Positions 58,880 to 64,000 of a stretch of 64,000 nucleotides of DNA are shown here, piece by piece (the stretch's first letter is position 1; each line of letters begins with the position of its first letter). Both the position numbers and the translations under genes were made by a program. This DNA comes from Perognathus longimembris pacificus (taxonomy: Eukaryota > Chordata > Mammalia > Rodentia > Heteromyidae), in NCBI RefSeq assembly GCF_023159225.1, contig NC_063171.1, positions 36,177,378 to 36,241,377 of the forward strand, written 5' to 3'. Under the pieces are notes generated by a model. That model was given only the letters and a program-made list of their open reading frames with translations. It had not been told where the DNA came from and did not search any database.

Positions 58880-59460
58880 GCCTTTTTTTTTTTTTTTTTT
58901 TTTTAGTGCTAGGACTAGGGCTTGAACTCAGGGCTTTAGCGCTGTCCCTTAGCTTTTTCCACTCAAGGCTGGTACTCTACCACTTGAACAGCAGCTCCAC
59001 TTCTGGCTTTTTATTGGTTAATTGGAGAAAAGAGTCTCACGAACTATTCTGGTGGGGCTGGCTTTGAATTGTGATCCTTGAATCTCAGTATCCTGAGTAG
59101 CTAGGATTATAGGCATGAGCAAATGGCTATTTGTCTAGTTTTGAAATAATCTCAGTTGCTGAGCCAGCAACAGTGCCCCTTTATAAACAGCAGCAGCCAG
59201 GGAGAGTCAAAGCTATTTTCCTGGCTGGGCACTGGTGTCTCAGGTCTGTAATCCTAGCTACTCAGGAGGTTGAGATCTGAGGACTGAAGTTTAAAGCCAG
59301 TCCCAGAAGGAAACTCCATGAGACTCCAATTAACTAACAGAAAAACTGAAAGTGGCACTGTGGCTCAAAGTGGCAGAGCACTAACCTTGAGCAAAAGAGC
59401 TCAAGGACAGCACCCAGGCCCTGAGTTCAAGCCCTCCCCCCGCAAATAAAAAGTTATTTT
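58880..59460. repeat. Two B1-Geo SINEs in ITLN intron 5
   Basis: Reverse copy at 58900-59130 after a T run; forward copy at 59225-59455. Confidence 0.85.
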
Positions 59461-59492
59461 CCTTAGTCAATGACTTCTTCTGTTCTTCGTAG

Positions 59493-59633
<141 letters not shown>

Positions 59634-59704
59634 TGAATTCATTATAGGAAACTAGAAAATATTATGATAGATAGTTGTCACTTCCTACAACCTGGTTCTT
59701 CTTC

Positions 59705-59910
59705 TTTTTTTTTTTTTTCCCTGCCTGCCCTGGGTCTTGGCGTGGCCTGTGCATTGTCTCAGAGCTTCTTTTGCTCAAGGCTAGCACTCTACCACTTGAG
59801 CCACAGCGCCACTTCTGGCTTTTTCTGTTTATGTGGTACTGAGGAATTGAACCCAGGGCTTCGTGCACGTTAGGCAAGCACTCTACCACTAAGCTACATT
59901 TTCGGCCCAT
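59705..59910 (-). repeat. IDL-Geo SINE in ITLN intron 6
   Basis: T run, CCTGCCCTGGGTC, to GCTACATTTTCGGCCC; slightly diverged. Confidence 0.88.
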
Positions 59911-60219
59911 ATAGCCTGGTTCTTTTCTATAAATGTATAGTCTCCATTAATTTGCACTACTATCTGTGATATCTGATGTACTATTGACCCAATTTTTAGA
60001 GCAAGAAACTGAAGCACTGAAGGTCAGGAACTGGTCTGAGGGCATAGGTAGGAGAGTTGAACTGTGTGAACAGGTTTACTAATTAGCACAAGTCCCTGAA
60101 AGTATTTGGTGGTGATCTTAGTGTATTGTGAAACTTCTCCATACAAGCATCTGGCAGTCCAGGGTTGATCTCTGAAGATCCGCTCATAGGCTCCTGAGCT
60201 TGGAAAAGGCCCCTCATAG

Positions 60220-61234
<1,015 letters not shown>

Positions 61235-62029
61235 GTGCCTTGTGATATGGGACCCCAGACTTCTCCCAGTACGGGGTCCAAAAGATGGAAAACAAATCAC
61301 CAGTAACTAGACTGTTAATGGTAAGAGGAAAGGATAGTAAATCATATTCATTCAAGGATGGTTATTTTTTTATAAATCTGGTTGATTCTACTTCAAATAT
61401 TTTGTGCTTAAAATTTAAGCACAAATAATATTAAAATAGCCATAAAAATATATTAGTTGCCTGTGTTTGGGTTCTTTTTTTGGAGTGCACCAAATAGATA
61501 TTGCCAACATCCCTATCTACTATACGGTAGCCTTGGTGGTTGGGACAATCTCCAATGAGAAGGACAGGGCTGCAGGTTTATAATGATGGTGACTTCTGTA
61601 GGGTAATGGCTAACATTCCTGGGCTCTTCTCTTCAGTGGTAACAATCAAGATTCATGGTACTCACACCCTGACATGTTGAATTGAAACACCCTAGAGTAA
61701 CTACTTAAAAATAATAAAAGCAAATAAATAAAAATTTTAAAAGGCACTCAATGCCAAATCATCTCTATTGTGTTACTGGTATGGACAGGAGGGGTATACT
61801 ATAAGCTGTGCCCTGAGACTGTTTTCCTTTAGGACTCAAATATAATTTTTACCAAACCCTCCAAATTCTCACTCACCCTGAGTCAATCAGTTATTTCTCC
61901 TTGGCTAGAAATTCTTAGGACTGTGGAAATAAGTAGAGGAACAGAAATAGGAAACAAGACGTGGAAGAAGAGCAAAGAAAGGAATATGGAAAGACATTTC
62001 CTTAAAAAATCTCTTGGAAGGTTATTTTG
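61235..62029. other. ITLN 3' UTR and intergenic DNA
   Basis: ATTAAA at about 61429-61434 and AATAAAAGC with AATAAATAAA at about 61710-61732 are candidate poly(A) signals; the former is nearer the short 3' UTR usual in this family. Confidence 0.4.
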
Positions 62030-62150
62030 TTGTTGTTGTTTTGAGACAGGGTTCTCACTATATAGATTTGTCTGGCCTCATACTCATGATTCTCCTCCCT
62101 CTGCTTTTGAGTTTTGGGATTGTAAGCAGGTGCTTCCATACCCAGCGGAA
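62030..62150 (-). repeat. B1-type SINE
   Basis: TTGTTGTTGTTTTGAGACAG, GGCCTCATACTCATGATTC, GGGATTGTAAGC. Confidence 0.82.
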
Positions 62151-62270
62151 AGGTTACAATATTTATATTAGATTTTTTTGGTCATTGGCCAGAAAGGTAT
62201 TATTTTTCCTACAACCTTCCTTTCTTTACTCTTTGCTCCCTCTCTAATAACTTTTTTCTACCTCCTGTTT

Positions 62271-62271
<1 letters not shown>

Positions 62272-62320
<49 letters not shown>

Positions 62321-62368
62321 GTCTGTCTGTCTGTCTGTCTATCCATCTATCTATCTGTCTGTCTATCT
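62272..62368. repeat. (TATC)n(TGTC)n microsatellite
   Basis: About 12 TATC units, 5 TGTC-type units, then mixed units, abutting a reverse SINE at 62370. Confidence 0.95.
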
Positions 62369-62369
62369 T

Positions 62370-62595
62370 TGCTAGTTCTGGGGCTTGAACTCTGGGCCTA
62401 GGCATTGTCCTTAAGCTCCTTTTTGCTCAAGGATAGTGCTCCGTCACTTGAGCCATAACGCCACTTCCAGCTTTTTCTGTGTTTAATTGGAGACAAGAGT
62501 CTCACAGACTCTCCTACCTGGGCTGGCTTCGAACCACAATCCCCTCAGCCTCCTGAGCAGCTAGGATTATAGACATGAGCCACTGGTGCCAAGCT
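62370..62595 (-). repeat. B1-Geo SINE
   Basis: TTTGCTAGTTCTGGGGC to GTGCCAAGCT. The neighbouring tetranucleotide repeat probably grew from its tail. Confidence 0.85.
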
Positions 62596-63580
62596 ACCTG
62601 TTTACCTTTTCCTGACTTTTAAAAACTTGTTCTCCCTATCCACTATCCTAAAACACAGATGTCTTTGCTCTTTCTATTGCTCAGCCATCTTTCTCACTGT
62701 TACAGAATAAGAAATTTGATGATGTTTTCACCCCTGGTTGTTGGTGTGTCTTGTATATGACTCACTTTCTGTGTGCCAGGCAGAGCTAGCGGGAGTGCAC
62801 AGAGTGGGGGTGCAACAGACACTTTGCTCTTCTCACTTACTCTTTTATGCATCTCCCACAATAAGTTGGAAGATGAAGCCAGTCCTAAAGTTGCAGGTGG
62901 TGGAGCCCTCAACTCATTCTGGAGCAAAGTGTCAAGTTCTCAGGTGAAGACGGATCTGAGAAAGCAGAGAAGCAACTTCCACTTCAAAGAAGAATACTAG
63001 AACCTTTCTGAGAAGGGAATTTGACCTTATCTTTTCTCCCTTCTTCTCTAGAGGGACCACAGGGATCTCTGACAGGGTGAGTTCTTGCCTGTTACGGTTT
63101 TGATTGTGTCCCACCTGTAGAGCTAAGTGTTAAATGTCTAAGCTCTGCAGTTAGAAGGAATTCATCCAAATCTTGGTCCTTAAGGTCACCTGACTCTTGA
63201 ACGTTTTTTCTATATCAGAGTTTTGGTGTCCTTATCTATAAAATATAGGTAATAAAAGTGAAGTTCTCATATGTGCTCTTTATAAAAAATAAATTGAAAT
63301 AATATGTACAGTCCTACCTTGTAGTATCTACTTGATCTATGTTGTTCAGTGTTATGCTGTATTGTTGATGGTGGAAGCACTGATTTCAATTCAATTTTTA
63401 TCACTAGCCCAAAGAAAATTGGTGGCATTTTTGCTTAAAAAAAGCAACAAACAAATCAGAACACATTACATCATGCTTTGAATGCTCTGAACAGATATAA
63501 AGAATCAAGCAGGCTTCCCAACTCATAGGGCACAGTGAGTGAGAGTAAAATCAGGAGTATAGAGGGGACAAATATGTAAG
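62596..63580. other. Intergenic, nothing assigned
   Basis: About 1 kb without recognisable repeats; short open frames only. Confidence 0.5.
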
Positions 63581-63582
63581 TA

Positions 63583-63788
63583 AACTTTTTTTTTTTTTTG
63601 CCAGTCCTGGGGCTTATACTCAGGGCCTGAGCACTGTCCCTAGCTTCTTTTTGCTCAAGGCTAGCACTCTACCACTTGAGCCACAATGCCACCTCTGGCC
63701 TTTTCTATGTATGTGGTGCTGAGGAATCTAACCTAGGGCTGCATGTATAGGAGGCAAACAGTCTTACCACTAGGCCATATTTCCAGCC
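63583..63788 (-). repeat. IDL-Geo SINE
   Basis: Reverse dimer flanked by GTAAGTAAACTTTT and GTAAGTAACTTTT, a near-perfect TSD. Confidence 0.92.
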
Positions 63789-63894
63789 TGTAAGTAACTT
63801 TTAAAACACTGTGAATCTGTTTTGTTTGGATCATAAGGTAAACACTCCCCTCCCTGCCATTTTTGCTTTTACTACTCTCAATGCTTTGTGAATG

Positions 63895-64000
63895 CTGACA
63901 GTGGGGCTTGAACACAGGGCCTGGGTGCTGTTTCTTAGCTTTTTTGCTCAAGGCTGACACTCTATCCCTTGAGCCATAGCTCCACTTCTGGAACAACAAG
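63895..64000 (-). repeat. B1-Geo SINE, cut by window end
   Basis: TGACAGTGGGGCTTGAACAC through CCACTTCTGG; continues beyond the window. Confidence 0.82.

Overview
The window is mammalian nuclear DNA, almost certainly from a rodent. It has split genes with GT-AG introns, B1-type (7SL-derived) and ID-type (tRNA-derived) SINEs, LINE-1 pieces, LTR remnants and many microsatellites. The commonest young repeat is a dimer: an ID-like left monomer plus a second monomer with the hallmark GTGGCTCAAGTGG...GAGTTCAAGCCCC. That matches what I know as IDL-Geo, a SINE restricted to Geomyoidea (pocket mice, kangaroo rats, pocket gophers), so a heteromyid or geomyid rodent is my best guess. This rests on recall, not a search.

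Layout. 1-2479 is the 3' part of intron 1 of F11R (JAM-A). 2480-7135 holds F11R coding exons 2 to 9 and the 3' UTR on the + strand; exon 1 with the signal peptide lies left of the window. 7140-53900 is about 47 kb without an intact gene, filled with SINEs, L1 3' ends, old L1 fragments, simple repeats and some LTR-like pieces. Within it, about 43.08-43.61 kb is a decayed second intelectin copy, recognisable from exon 4, intron 4 and exon 5. 53940-61234 is an intelectin gene (ITLN, + strand). Its eight exons can all be traced, but it carries an in-frame TAG as the last codon of exon 5 and a 1-base deletion in exon 8, so it reads as a recently disabled gene. An intact, intronless LSM3 retrocopy sits antisense in its intron 2 (55011-55608) with a poly(A) tail and a 15-bp target-site duplication. 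61235-64000 is intergenic DNA and repeats.

The order F11R - ITLN - ITLN in one direction agrees with the human chromosome 1q23 neighbourhood (F11R, ITLN2, ITLN1). By position the 43-kb remnant would be the ITLN2-side copy and the 54-kb gene the ITLN1-side copy. Two damaged intelectin copies and no intact one in the window raise the possibility that this secreted microbial-glycan lectin has been lost in this lineage. That is the main biological point here. F11R itself looks fully functional.
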